Assembly (NCBI GenBank): GCA_900319695.1
Contig: ONPN01000025.1
Span: 1 to 48,917 of the forward strand
Source of the DNA: an uncultured Eubacteriales bacterium
Lineage (GTDB): Bacteria > Bacillota > Clostridia > Oscillospirales > Oscillospiraceae
Direction of reading: 5' to 3'
Length of the DNA: 48,917 bases
Position 1 is the stretch's first letter. Every line of letters starts with the position of its first letter. Made by a program: the position numbers and the translations under genes. This document shows positions 14,586-22,500 of this stretch, piece after piece. The notes under the pieces were generated by a model. The model did no database searches and was not told where the DNA came from. It worked only from the letters and a program-made list of their open reading frames with translations.

Positions 14586-15389
14586 TCACGTCCTCCGGCT
14601 CTTGCCGTTACCGCCGGAGCCCTTCTGATTGGCGGCGAGCTTGACCTGCTCCTTTGCCCCGGCCGACGCGGAGCCGCCGGACGACGAGCTTCCGCCGCCC
14701 CCGCCTCCACCGCCGCCGAAGCTGGGCCAGTACCCCGCCATCATCATAGCGAGCGGGTTTTTCTGCAGGTAGTTCATCCGCAGGGAATCCGCCTGGGCGC
14801 GGTTCATCCCGGCCTTTTTGAGCTCCTCGTCGCTCGGTACATAGCCGCTCTGTCCGATCAGCGCCACGAGCTTATCGTAGCTCTTCTCGCCGCGCTCGTA
14901 CTGCTGCTGCTCGAGCGCCGCGGCCTGGTTGAAGCGGTCGCGCTTGCGCCCGTACTCGCTGTCGGCGAGGCCCGCCGCCGTGTCAAGACGCTTCTGCATC
15001 GCGTCGCCCTGATCCTTCCAGCGCTCATAGGCCGCCTGATACATCTCCGGCATTGCCTGGCCCAGCTTTTGCAGATACAGCCCGTACTGCTGCTGACCCG
15101 CGCTCTGGGCGTAGGTCGAGCCGTAACCGCCTGTGAGCGCTGCGGCCTGTCCCATGGTATCCCGCATGGCGCGGCTGCCCTCCGTGACCATCTGCTCGCG
15201 GTAGCTCTGGTACAGCGGATCGCTGCCCGGGTCATAGCGGAACGCGGGCCGGTTCACGATCTGTTCGTAGAGCCTGCTGATCTCCCCGTCGTAGCTCGAT
15301 GTAAAGTCCGGCAGCGCACTCTCGGCCCTGCGCAGCGCCTCCATGGTGTCGGCGTAATCCGCCTCTCTTCTCTCGTCGATCCCGTTCAT
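14586..15389 (-). CDS. Phage virion protein, probably internal/ejection-type
   Basis: A 267-residue helical protein rich in Gln, Ala, Tyr and Arg: RPAFRYDPGSDPLYQSYREQMVTEGSRAM, then TGGYGSTYAQSAGQQQYGLYLQKL, long helices to about 215, and a glycine/serine-only linker (FGGGGGGGGGSSSSGG) before a basic tail. The GGYGSTYAQ motif occurs in proteins coded beside the portal in many Firmicutes phages. A role in the portal core or DNA ejection is inferred. The start overlaps the Prp-like gene by 4 bp. Confidence 0.6.
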   Translation of the reverse strand: MNGIDERREADYADTMEALRRAESALPDFTSSYDGEISRLYEQIVNRPAFRYDPGSDPLYQSYREQMVTEGSRAMRDTMGQAAALTGGYGSTYAQSAGQQQYGLYLQKLGQAMPEMYQAAYERWKDQGDAMQKRLDTAAGLADSEYGRKRDRFNQAAALEQQQYERGEKSYDKLVALIGQSGYVPSDEELKKAGMNRAQADSLRMNYLQKNPLAMMMAGYWPSFGGGGGGGGGSSSSGGSASAGAKEQVKLAANQKGSGGNGKSRRT

Positions 15390-15712
15390 GGCTCCTCCTC
15401 TTCCGTCAGCCGGAAGGACACGAATTCCGGCCTGTTTTCCGCGAGCAGGGCAAGCCCCGCCGCCACCGTGTCATAGCTCTCCCGGCACAGCTCCTCCGCC
15501 CCGTCTTCCGGATCGCAGCGGATCTCGAAGCGCCCCGGCCCCCGGCTGATCACGGGCAGCGCCTCCTCGGCCCTGTCCTCCATGCGCCGTTCGAGGGTCA
15601 TCATCAGCATACTCAGCGCCGCGCAGACCGGATCTGCGCCGAAGGCCCCCGCGCCCGCGTGTCCCTCCATGGTCAGGCGCAGAGCCTCGCGGTCATAGCA
15701 AACCCTCGTCAT
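15386..15712 (-). CDS. Prp-like cysteine protease coded by the prophage
   Basis: A 108-residue protein of the size and layout of Prp (YsxB family), the Firmicutes cysteine protease that removes the N-terminal extension of ribosomal protein L27. The catalytic pair is visible as GHAG (H18) and DPVCAALS (C30), 12 residues apart as in the bacterial enzyme, followed by the helix LSMLMMTLE. In hosts the gene lies between rplU and rpmA; here it overlaps the portal and virion-protein genes by 4 bp each, so it belongs to the morphogenesis operon. A role as maturation protease acting on the capsid N-terminus (FNLQHFA) is a reasonable inference. Confidence 0.75.
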   Translation of the reverse strand: MTRVCYDREALRLTMEGHAGAGAFGADPVCAALSMLMMTLERRMEDRAEEALPVISRGPGRFEIRCDPEDGAEELCRESYDTVAAGLALLAENRPEFVSFRLTEEEEP

Positions 15713-17562
15713 CGTCCGCCTCCCGGCATTGCCGCCGTCGCCGCTTTGCCTCTCGCCCGCTCTATTCTTGCGCCTTCGCCGCCGCCCTTCTTCGGCGTGT
15801 ACTTCGGAATCCAGGCCGGGGCCTGCCGCCCGGTGATTCCCGCCATCAGGGCCTCCGCCCTCTCGGGCTCGTACTTCTGCGTCAGGGCCAGCGCGTACTG
15901 CTGATACATGGCCAGCTCCTTCTGCACCGTCCCGTTGTAAAAGAGCTGCTGCATGAGCTCGTCCTTGCCCTCAAACTCCATCACGCTCATGCACGCGAGA
16001 GCCTGATCGCTCCGGTCGGAGGCGAAGAAGCCGAGCTGATAAAACTGCAGCGCCAGCTCATTCTGGCTCATGCGGGTATAGGCGCTGCTCTTCTGCGGGA
16101 TCACCCGGATATCGAAGACCGGCCGCCTCAGCCCGAGCTCCACGCCCTCTGGCCCGTAGAGAGCCTGCGCCTTGAGGGCGCGGTTATCGTAGCTCACAAA
16201 CTGCTCGATCCCGAGCCCGCCCGTAATCCGAAACTGCCTCGGCAGATCGTAGAACTGGCGGATGAGCTCAATGCACAGCTCGATCATCTCCGCATAGACC
16301 CGGTAGCTCGCCCTTGTGGCGTCGCGGCTGCCCTTGCCGCTGGCCTCCTGCAGGGCCGCGATGGCCGAGGCGGCGGTCACGCCCGCGTTTACAAGGCCCA
16401 CCGAGGTCTCCGTATTGCCGGAGGTCTCGCGCAGCTCGTTGATAACGCCCGCGCGCATCTCCAGATAGTTCCCGCTCAGAGGGCGGTAGTCCACCATGCG
16501 CAGGCTGTCCTCGCCGAGGTTGCCGCTGACATGGACGATGGGGTTATTGAGGTTCAGAAACTCCTCCTCATTGATTGCCCCGTCCGAGCGCTGGAAGTAC
16601 CTGGGTGTCGCGCCGACCATCGTATTCTTGAGAAAGGCGGTCTGCAGCATGTCGATCTGCGTCTGTCCGTTGCGGCAGAGGTCGATGAAGCCGTAGCCGC
16701 AGGGGCTGCCCTCCACCGGAAACAGGCTGTCGAACACGAAGGGATAGCGCCCGTGCTCGTAGAGTCCCGGAACGAAGTCCTCCCCGCCGTTTGCCCTGCG
16801 CATCTCCGCCTCGTTCTCGCTCGCGTACAGCAGGGTCTGACCGACGTACTTGCAGTAGTGCAGCACGTCGCGTCCGGCCTCCCTGCGCTTGTAGTACACG
16901 TCGATGACCGTGGACTTGCCGTCGGTGCTCACGCTGTCGTCGTAGAGAAAGCGCGTCGCGGCGAAGGCCAGACTTCTCAGCTTGCCCTCCAGCTCCGGGT
17001 ACTGCTCGACAAGCCTCTCGTTGTCCTCCAGCTTCGTGTGGAAGAAATACGCGCTGTCCTGGATGTCCCGCACCCCCGGCTCCCAGAACACGTTCAGCAG
17101 GTCCACCCGCTCGATGGCGATGTCGCCGAGACCGCCCGCCTTCTCCGGGTCCCAGCCCACCCGGTAGACGCCGGTCCCGGTCTTGAGCTTCTGCCACATC
17201 GCGTCGGAGTAGGTCTTCTCAAAGGCGTTCTGCTCCAAGATGACCGGCAGGATCTTCGACAGCACCTTTGCCTCCTGACGGTCGTCCGGCTCGCGCGGCA
17301 GGATGTTTGGCTCGGGGTAGGCGTCCATCGCGTCGGCGTGCTTGGAGACGATCACGTTGTGCAGCCACCCGGACACGGCCTGAAAGCCCTCGCCGGCCTC
17401 ATGGCTTCTGCGCTCCTCGGCGCTGTTGCGGAGCTTCCACCAGTTTTCCGCCGCCACCGCGCGGCGTTCGACGCTGGCCTTCCCCGCCTTGTACTTCTGC
17501 AGAATCCGCGTAAACTCCGCCAGCCGCTTCTCGTCGACCGGCAGGCTTATGTCTTTGTCCAT
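15709..17562 (-). CDS. Phage portal protein
   Basis: A 617-residue portal subunit, the dodecameric ring through which DNA enters and leaves the head. Supporting features: position directly after the large terminase; length typical of podovirus portals; motifs NWWKLRNSAEERR near residue 40, KTGTGVYRVGWDPEKAGGLGDIAIERVDLLNVFWEPGV near 125-165, YYKRREAGRD, and TSVGLVNAGVTAASAIAALQEASGKGSRD near 395-425, a segment common in this portal family. The C-terminal ~50 residues are basic and Gly/Ala-rich. The end overlaps the Prp-like gene. Confidence 0.85.
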   Translation of the reverse strand: MDKDISLPVDEKRLAEFTRILQKYKAGKASVERRAVAAENWWKLRNSAEERRSHEAGEGFQAVSGWLHNVIVSKHADAMDAYPEPNILPREPDDRQEAKVLSKILPVILEQNAFEKTYSDAMWQKLKTGTGVYRVGWDPEKAGGLGDIAIERVDLLNVFWEPGVRDIQDSAYFFHTKLEDNERLVEQYPELEGKLRSLAFAATRFLYDDSVSTDGKSTVIDVYYKRREAGRDVLHYCKYVGQTLLYASENEAEMRRANGGEDFVPGLYEHGRYPFVFDSLFPVEGSPCGYGFIDLCRNGQTQIDMLQTAFLKNTMVGATPRYFQRSDGAINEEEFLNLNNPIVHVSGNLGEDSLRMVDYRPLSGNYLEMRAGVINELRETSGNTETSVGLVNAGVTAASAIAALQEASGKGSRDATRASYRVYAEMIELCIELIRQFYDLPRQFRITGGLGIEQFVSYDNRALKAQALYGPEGVELGLRRPVFDIRVIPQKSSAYTRMSQNELALQFYQLGFFASDRSDQALACMSVMEFEGKDELMQQLFYNGTVQKELAMYQQYALALTQKYEPERAEALMAGITGRQAPAWIPKYTPKKGGGEGARIERARGKAATAAMPGGGR

Positions 17563-17592
17563 CCGTTTGTTCCTCCCCTATGGCTTATTCTT

Positions 17593-17707
17593 CGTAGGGG
17601 CGACCCTCGTGGTCGCCCGGCGGCACTATGTTTCTTTTACCTGTCATCCCGGGCGCAGCGGTCCGACAGATCGACTGCATGCGGGCGACCGCAAGGGTCG
17701 CCCCTAC
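17593..17707. repeat. Palindromic repeat with GTAGGGG ends, full copy 2
   Basis: About 115 bp with CGTAGGGGCGACC at one end and GGTCGCCCCTAC at the other; each half also folds by itself (GGCGACC...GGTCGCC). It fills the gap between TerL and portal genes and supplies the TAG stop codon of terL (17704-17706), so it seems to have inserted at or replaced the end of that gene. Confidence 0.8.
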
Positions 17708-19128
17708 TTTCTCAGCGGGTCCACCATCAGCTCTCGCCTCGGCACTTCTCTGAGCGGCGTTACCGGCCTTGACATGCACAGATAGCGCCACTCGTCCGCC
17801 GCGTGGTCCTCCTGCTCCGTGTCCAGATCCTCCGGCTCGGTTTTGGAAAACTGCAAAAGCGGGATGGTGCGCAGAAACGCCTTGCAGTTGTCGAATACAT
17901 ACATGCGGCTGCGCCCCTCGTCGTCAAACTGGAGGCGATAATGGCACTGCATCCAGCCGGGGATGCGCTTGTTGTCCCCCGGCACAAAGTACACTCCGCA
18001 CCTGGCCGCCGTCTCCGCGACGCTCTCGCCGCGGCTCGCGTCCCAGATGGCGGGGTCGGCCACACCCTCGATCCGCCGCCCCCTGAGCCAGGGGTGTTCC
18101 CGCTCGATCCGGGCGATCTCCTGAAACTGCCGATCCGGCGTCCAGCGCAGACCCTCGTTCGGCGTTCCCGTGCAGCCGTAGAGTTCGAGGATTCGGTAGA
18201 TCACGCCCTCGTAATCGACCGCCCACCACGCGCAGGAGAAGGGCTTGCCGTAGCCGAAGTCATAGCTTCTCAAAATCGTCCAGCCCCGCCTCGGCCCCGC
18301 CGCCAGATCAAAGGGCGCGATCACATGGCACCATCTCCCCTGCTCCTTCATCTCCTCGCGGCTCAGCGTACAGCCGTGCTCGACCGCCGCCTTGAGATCG
18401 GGCTCGATGCGGAAGTCCTCGAAGAACTGTCCCTCGAAGATCTCCCAGTTACCGTATAGCCAGGCGTCGCGCAGCTTGGGCGGCAGGCTCTCGAGCTGTC
18501 TGATGTAGTCGGGATTTTTCTCCATCAGCGCCCGGTTGTCGGTGATCAGCGCCTGGATGAAGCTGTGCTCCTCCGGCTCTTCCCCCTCGCGGAAATGCCG
18601 GTCGATGAATAATCTCTTGACCCAGCCGTGGCCCTCCCCGCCGGGGTTGCAGGTGAAGTAAATGCGCTTGGGAAAGTCGTTCGTCCCTCGCACGCAGGCC
18701 CGCAGCTTCTCCATCCGGCTCTCGCTCTGCTGGGTGGCCTCGTCGACGAACAGCACGTCCACCTCGGTGCCCTGAAAGCGCATGGCGTCCTTCTCGTTTT
18801 CGAGATAGCGGAACAAAATCCGGCTCCCGTTCGGAAAGCTGATGTGCTTCTTTCCGTCGTTGTACTCCGCGATCTTCTCGTCCCCGTCGAGATAGCAGCC
18901 CAGCATCTCACACAGCGGAATGATGTGATTTTCCTGCAACTCCGGATAGGTCTTCCTCACGATCATGACCTTGATCCCCGGATAGCGCAGGCACAGCAGC
19001 ACCGCCTTGACCCGCACGGCCCAGCTCTTTCCGCCGCCCCTCGCCCCGCCGTAGCCTATGTATTTATGCCGGTCTCTCAGAAACAGCTTCTGCTTTTCGC
19101 TGGGCTCCGGCAATATAAGCTCCGCCAT
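17704..19128 (-). CDS. terL: Terminase large subunit
   Basis: A 474-residue DNA-packaging motor and nuclease. The ATPase domain is N-terminal, with Walker A GGARGGGKS at residues 27-35, Walker B VDVLFVDEAT with D129/E130, and a coupling motif YFTCNPGG near 155. The nuclease domain begins near residue 285 with SYDFGYG (first acidic residue), and a second acidic cluster is VADPAIWD near 355. Length and order are typical. The C-terminus ends within the GTAGGGG repeat, so the native last residues may have been changed. The gene is followed by the portal. Confidence 0.95.
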   Translation of the reverse strand: MAELILPEPSEKQKLFLRDRHKYIGYGGARGGGKSWAVRVKAVLLCLRYPGIKVMIVRKTYPELQENHIIPLCEMLGCYLDGDEKIAEYNDGKKHISFPNGSRILFRYLENEKDAMRFQGTEVDVLFVDEATQQSESRMEKLRACVRGTNDFPKRIYFTCNPGGEGHGWVKRLFIDRHFREGEEPEEHSFIQALITDNRALMEKNPDYIRQLESLPPKLRDAWLYGNWEIFEGQFFEDFRIEPDLKAAVEHGCTLSREEMKEQGRWCHVIAPFDLAAGPRRGWTILRSYDFGYGKPFSCAWWAVDYEGVIYRILELYGCTGTPNEGLRWTPDRQFQEIARIEREHPWLRGRRIEGVADPAIWDASRGESVAETAARCGVYFVPGDNKRIPGWMQCHYRLQFDDEGRSRMYVFDNCKAFLRTIPLLQFSKTEPEDLDTEQEDHAADEWRYLCMSRPVTPLREVPRRELMVDPLRK

Positions 19129-19185
19129 CTCTCACACCCCCCGCCCTCGCTTTCCATTCCAACCCATCCGTGCAGCGGACGCCAT

Positions 19186-19208
19186 AACTCCACTCTCCAC
19201 TCTCCACG
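19186..19208. repeat. Short CACTCTC tandem repeat
   Basis: Three copies of CACTCTC after GACGCCATAACTC, between terS and terL. It is the same unit and flank as the longer array at 13692-13757. Confidence 0.6.
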
Positions 19209-19213
19209 CTGAC

Positions 19214-19582
19214 CTATCGGCTCATCTCCTCCGCCTCACCCAGAAAGCGCACCGTCAGCGCGCCGCCGCGCTCCGCGTCCTTCTCCTCCTGCAGGCCCTG
19301 CAATTCCTTGAGCGCTCCGGTCACGGCCTTGAGCTCCTTGAGGTCGATCTCCTTTCCCTCGTCCAGACAGCTCTCGATCCGGTTTAAGAGCTTCCGCCCG
19401 ACCCGCACCAGCTCCGTCTGCCCCAGGGTCTGTCCGGCCTCAAGCCCCCGCTGCGCCTTCCAGCCCTCGCGTCTGGCGCGGCCTTGTATCGTGCCGAGCG
19501 GGATGCCGAAGCGCTCCGAAAGGCTCTTCTGGTTCTCGCCCTCCAGGTAAGCGCGCCTGATCTCGTCCCAGTCCCTCATCAT
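19214..19582 (-). CDS. terS: Terminase small subunit (probable)
   Basis: A 122-residue protein with an N-terminal helix-turn-helix (DWDEIRRAYLEGENQKSLSERFGIPLGTIQGRARREGW, residues 4-42), followed by a helical oligomerisation stretch. This is the plan of small terminases that recognise the packaging site, and it lies directly before terL. The 85-bp gap to terL holds a short CACTCTY repeat. Either of two adjacent ATGs may start it; the start overlaps the stop of the Cys-rich gene upstream. Confidence 0.8.
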   Translation of the reverse strand: MMRDWDEIRRAYLEGENQKSLSERFGIPLGTIQGRARREGWKAQRGLEAGQTLGQTELVRVGRKLLNRIESCLDEGKEIDLKELKAVTGALKELQGLQEEKDAERGGALTVRFLGEAEEMSR

Positions 19583-19815
19583 TCCGCGTACTTGCTGCCG
19601 TAGACGCAGCGATAGACCGGACAGTCCTCATAGCGCCCCACGCAGTAGCGGCCCATATGCCTGTCCTTCAGGGTGAGGCTCCGAAAGCGGCTGATCATGT
19701 CGACGCCCGTGCCGTAACCCTCGCAGCAGATCTTGCGCGCCGTCCTGTCGCTGAACATATAAAAGGGGCAGCGCACATCCGCATCCGTCCATAAGATTTT
19801 CTTAACGTTGTTCAT
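19579..19815 (-). CDS. Small Cys-rich phage protein next to terminase
   Basis: A 78-residue protein with seven cysteines: RCPFY, KICCEGY, GRYCVGRYEDCPVYRCVY. The spacing suggests a small zinc-binding fold. Proteins like this are often coded upstream of terS in Firmicutes prophages; function unknown. The ATG at 19815 is chosen because the longer frame to 19926 has an Arg/Gly/Thr-only N-terminus and overlaps another small gene. The stop overlaps the terS start. Confidence 0.6.
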   Translation of the reverse strand: MNNVKKILWTDADVRCPFYMFSDRTARKICCEGYGTGVDMISRFRSLTLKDRHMGRYCVGRYEDCPVYRCVYGSKYAE

Positions 19816-19945
19816 TCTCGTCCTTCCCGCGGTCCGCCTCCGCGTCCCGCCCGGTGTACTCTTCCGCGCCCCGGAAAAACCAGGGCGGGTATCCGCGCCG
19901 CTCCATGCAGCGCACAATCGGATCATCCAAAATCTCCCGCAGCAA
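19802..19945 (-). CDS. Small phage protein, 47 aa
   Basis: A TTG start at 19945 with AGGGAGG 5 nt before it. The protein begins LREILDDPIVRCMERRGYPPWF and ends in an acidic, Arg-containing tail. The motif DDPIVRCMERRGYPPW is typical of short proteins at the head of phage packaging operons. It is the first gene of the leftward late operon and overlaps the Cys-rich gene. Confidence 0.6.
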   Translation of the reverse strand: MLREILDDPIVRCMERRGYPPWFFRGAEEYTGRDAEADRGKDENEQR

Positions 19946-20019
19946 ACCCGCCTCCCTTGCTCAGCGCCGCACGCTGTTTGCGCGCCGTTTTTTCTCTTAT
20001 TAAATTAAGACCTCTCCTC

Positions 20020-20048
20020 TTGACAATTTGCGCTTTATCCCGTACAAT
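20020..20048 (+). promoter_or_regulatory. Promoter of the phage repressor
   Basis: -35 TTGACA (20020-20025), a 17-bp spacer and -10 TACAAT (20043-20048). It is a near-consensus sigma-A promoter about 130 bp upstream of the repressor gene, in the only rightward-facing intergenic region of the prophage. No clear operator palindrome could be read. Confidence 0.8.
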
Positions 20049-20181
20049 AGAGACAACCGCAGATCGTTTTCTCATTTCTTTAAGAGACGCCTGCATTATA
20101 TCCTATTATTTTCAGAATTTCAAGTGTGAGCTCAGTCTTTTTTCAGATTCGTTTACTTTGCACAAGAATGGGGTGAGCATT

Positions 20182-20544
20182 TTGTTCCAATATGACAGAT
20201 TTGAGGCGCTGCGCGTCAACCGCGGCGTCACCAAGACCTTCATCGCCCATACGCTCGGCCGCAGCCCCACGCTCTGCCAGGACTGGAAGCAGCAGAAGTC
20301 GCAGCCGAACGATCAGCAACTGCGCGAGGTGGCGCGCATCCTCGGCACCACACCCGCGTACTTACGCGGCGAGACGGACGATCCCGATCCCTCCCCCGCC
20401 CCGGACGCGGAGATGGAGGCGCTTCTCACCTCCCTGCGCGAGCGGGAGGATATGCGTATGCTCTTTAAGCTCGCGCAGGACGCCTCGCCCGAGGATGTGC
20501 GCCAGGCGGTAAAAATCATCGAGGCGCTCCGCCGCCATGACTGA
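20182..20544 (+). CDS. Phage repressor, XRE-type (ImmR/cI-like)
   Basis: A 120-residue transcription factor. Residues 3-60 form an XRE-type helix-turn-helix (ALRVNRGVTKTFIAHTLGRSPTLCQDWKQ, then NDQQLREVARILGTTPAYLRGE). A short acidic linker and a C-terminal helical part (SLREREDMRMLFKLAQDASPEDVRQAVKIIEAL) for dimer contacts follow. The start is TTG at 20182 with GGGGTGA ahead of it; the longer frame upstream has no plausible sequence. It overlaps a metallopeptidase gene by 8 bp, as in the ImmR-ImmA pair of ICEBs1, where the protease cleaves the repressor and triggers induction. Confidence 0.85.
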   Translation: MFQYDRFEALRVNRGVTKTFIAHTLGRSPTLCQDWKQQKSQPNDQQLREVARILGTTPAYLRGETDDPDPSPAPDAEMEALLTSLREREDMRMLFKLAQDASPEDVRQAVKIIEALRRHD

Positions 20545-20875
20545 CACATACATCCGCCTCGTCTCTCTGCCCCCCAAGGTGGAGGGCGTGACCGTTCCGA
20601 ACGACGACGGGAGCTTTGATGTCTATATCAATTCCCGTCTCTCGCCGACGCGCCAGCAGGAGACGCTGGAGCATGAGCTGCGCCACATCCGGCACGAGCA
20701 TTTTTATCTCGACATGCCCGTCGCCCGCATGGAGCGCCAGGCGGACGGCGAGGCCATCAACGCCGTTCTGCACCCGCCCGCCGGCATGCTCCCCTGCTTT
20801 GACTCCGAGGAGGCCCTCGCGCTCTTTCTCAACGCCCTCTGTTCCCAGCTCGGCCTGAACCTGAACACACTCTGA
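20537..20875 (+). CDS. ImmA/IrrE-family metallopeptidase
   Basis: A 112-residue protein with a zinc-peptidase motif, LEHELRHIRHEHF at residues 44-56: HExxH with a leucine/arginine inside, followed by the DGEAINAV helix that usually supplies the third ligand. ImmA-type proteases cleave the repressor coded upstream when the host is stressed. The gene overlaps the repressor gene, so the two are translated together. It is short for the family, but ImmA-type phage proteins of this size are common. Confidence 0.8.
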   Translation: MTDTYIRLVSLPPKVEGVTVPNDDGSFDVYINSRLSPTRQQETLEHELRHIRHEHFYLDMPVARMERQADGEAINAVLHPPAGMLPCFDSEEALALFLNALCSQLGLNLNTL

Positions 20876-20879
20876 GCTT

Positions 20880-20935
20880 GGCTCCCCCTCCGGGGGAGCT
20901 GGCACCAGTGCGCACACTGGTGACTGAGAGGGTTT
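20880..20935. repeat. Short palindromic repeat (GGCTCCCC...GAGAGGG type)
   Basis: Hairpin GCTCCCCCTCCGGGGGAGC, directly followed by hairpin CACCAGTGCGCACACTGGTG and ending in ACTGAGAGGGT. I recognise this layout as a dispersed element of Oscillospiraceae and related genomes. It marks the right edge of the prophage. Confidence 0.65.
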
Positions 20936-20954
20936 GTCCGCATTCTGAATACAC

Positions 20955-20983
20955 TTGACTTTTATTCGCGCACAGTGTATCAT
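20955..20983 (+). promoter_or_regulatory. Promoter of the threonine operon
   Basis: -35 TTGACT (20955-20960), a 17-bp spacer and -10 TATCAT (20978-20983), 38 bp before the thrC start codon. No attenuator or T-box fits in the short leader. Confidence 0.75.
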
Positions 20984-21020
20984 TAGCCCGCTTATTGAAA
21001 TAACACAGGAAGTGATCATC

Positions 21021-22478
21021 ATGCTCTATGTCAGCACCCGCGGCGCATCACCCGCCGTCTCCTCCGCCCGCGCGATCGTGGACGGTCTCGCCCCCGACGG
21101 CGGCCTTTATACTATGAATCCGAACGAGATCCCGAAGCTCGACTGGCGCGCCCTACTGGATCTGGACTATGCCTCTCTCGCCTCGAAGATTCTCTCCGCC
21201 CTCCTTCCGGACTTTAAGGAGGATGAGGCGAAGTCCCTTGTCGAAGCCGCCTACCGGGGCAAGTTCTCCTCCGCCCCCCACATCACGCCCCTGAAAGCCG
21301 CCGGAGACGAGCTGTTTCTTGAACTTTTCCACGGCCCCACCTCCGCCTTCAAGGACGTGGCCCTCTGCCTTCTGCCGCACCTGATGAAGCGCGCGGCCGA
21401 GAAGTGCGGCAACGCGGACGACATCCTCATCCTCACCGCCACCAGCGGCGACACCGGCAAGGCCGCGCTCGAGGGCTTCCGGGATGTGGACGGCATCCGC
21501 ATCATGGTCTTCTATCCCCGCGACGGGGTCAGCGCCGTGCAGAAGGCGCAGATGGTCACGCAGGCCGGCAAAAACGTCAAGGTCTGCGCCGTCGAGGGCA
21601 ACTTTGACGACGCCCAGTCCGGCGTCAAGGCGGTCTTCTCCGCAATGCCGAAGGGCCTGTCGTCGGCAAATTCCATCAACATCGGCAGACTTGTCCCGCA
21701 GGTGGTCTATTATTTCTCCGCCTACTTTGACGCTGTCCGCCTCGGACGCATCAAGGTCGGGGACAGGCTCAACTTCTCCGTCCCCACCGGCAACTTCGGC
21801 GACATTCTGGCGGGCTATCTCGCCTGTGAGATGGGTCTCCCTGTCGGCAGGCTGATCTGCGCCTCAAACGCCAACAACGTCCTTACCGACTTCATCCGGA
21901 CCGGCGTCTACGACCGCCGCCGTCCCTTCCACAAGACCCTCTCCCCCTCCATGGACATCCTCATCTCCAGCAACCTGGAGCGTCTTTTGTACCTGATGAG
22001 CGGGGACAGCGCCCTTGTCGCCTCCCTGATGAAGCAGCTCAAGGAGGAGGGCCGCTACGAAGTCCCCGCCGATCTGCTTCAAAAGATTCAGTCCCGCTTC
22101 GCCGCCTTCTGCTGTGACGATGCGGAGACCAGGGCCAATATCGCCGCGGTCTGGCGGGAGACCGGCTATCTCATCGACACCCACACCGCCTGCGGCCGCA
22201 GCGCCGCCAGGGCCTTCGGCGCGGAGAACGGCCCCGTGGTCGTTCTCTCCACAGCCTCACCCTACAAGTTCCCGGCGGCGGTTCTCTCGGCCATCGGCGT
22301 TCCCTGCGACGGGGACGAGTTTGAAATGATGGACGCCCTCGAGGCCTGTACGAAAGTCCCCATGCCCGAAAACCTCCGCGGCCTGCGCGAGCGCCCGGTC
22401 CTCCACCGCGACGTCGTCGCCCCCGCCGACATGCTGGCCTACGTCAAAGAGAAGAAGGCCGAGCCCTCCTGGGCATAA
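21021..22478 (+). CDS. thrC: Threonine synthase
   Basis: A 485-residue PLP enzyme that converts O-phosphohomoserine to threonine. The N-terminus MLYVSTRG and the Schiff-base lysine in HGPTSAFKDVALCLLP (about residues 105-120) are diagnostic. The glycine-rich phosphate site TATSGDTGKAALEGF follows at about 145-160, and PTGNFGDILAGYLA lies near 255. The length fits the long (yeast/E. coli type) class. The start is the ATG at 21021 behind CAGGAAGTG; a longer upstream frame only reads through the promoter. It is first in an operon with thrH and thrB. Confidence 0.95.
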   Translation: MLYVSTRGASPAVSSARAIVDGLAPDGGLYTMNPNEIPKLDWRALLDLDYASLASKILSALLPDFKEDEAKSLVEAAYRGKFSSAPHITPLKAAGDELFLELFHGPTSAFKDVALCLLPHLMKRAAEKCGNADDILILTATSGDTGKAALEGFRDVDGIRIMVFYPRDGVSAVQKAQMVTQAGKNVKVCAVEGNFDDAQSGVKAVFSAMPKGLSSANSINIGRLVPQVVYYFSAYFDAVRLGRIKVGDRLNFSVPTGNFGDILAGYLACEMGLPVGRLICASNANNVLTDFIRTGVYDRRRPFHKTLSPSMDILISSNLERLLYLMSGDSALVASLMKQLKEEGRYEVPADLLQKIQSRFAAFCCDDAETRANIAAVWRETGYLIDTHTACGRSAARAFGAENGPVVVLSTASPYKFPAAVLSAIGVPCDGDEFEMMDALEACTKVPMPENLRGLRERPVLHRDVVAPADMLAYVKEKKAEPSWA

Positions 22479-22500
22479 CAAACAGAAAGGACAACATACT

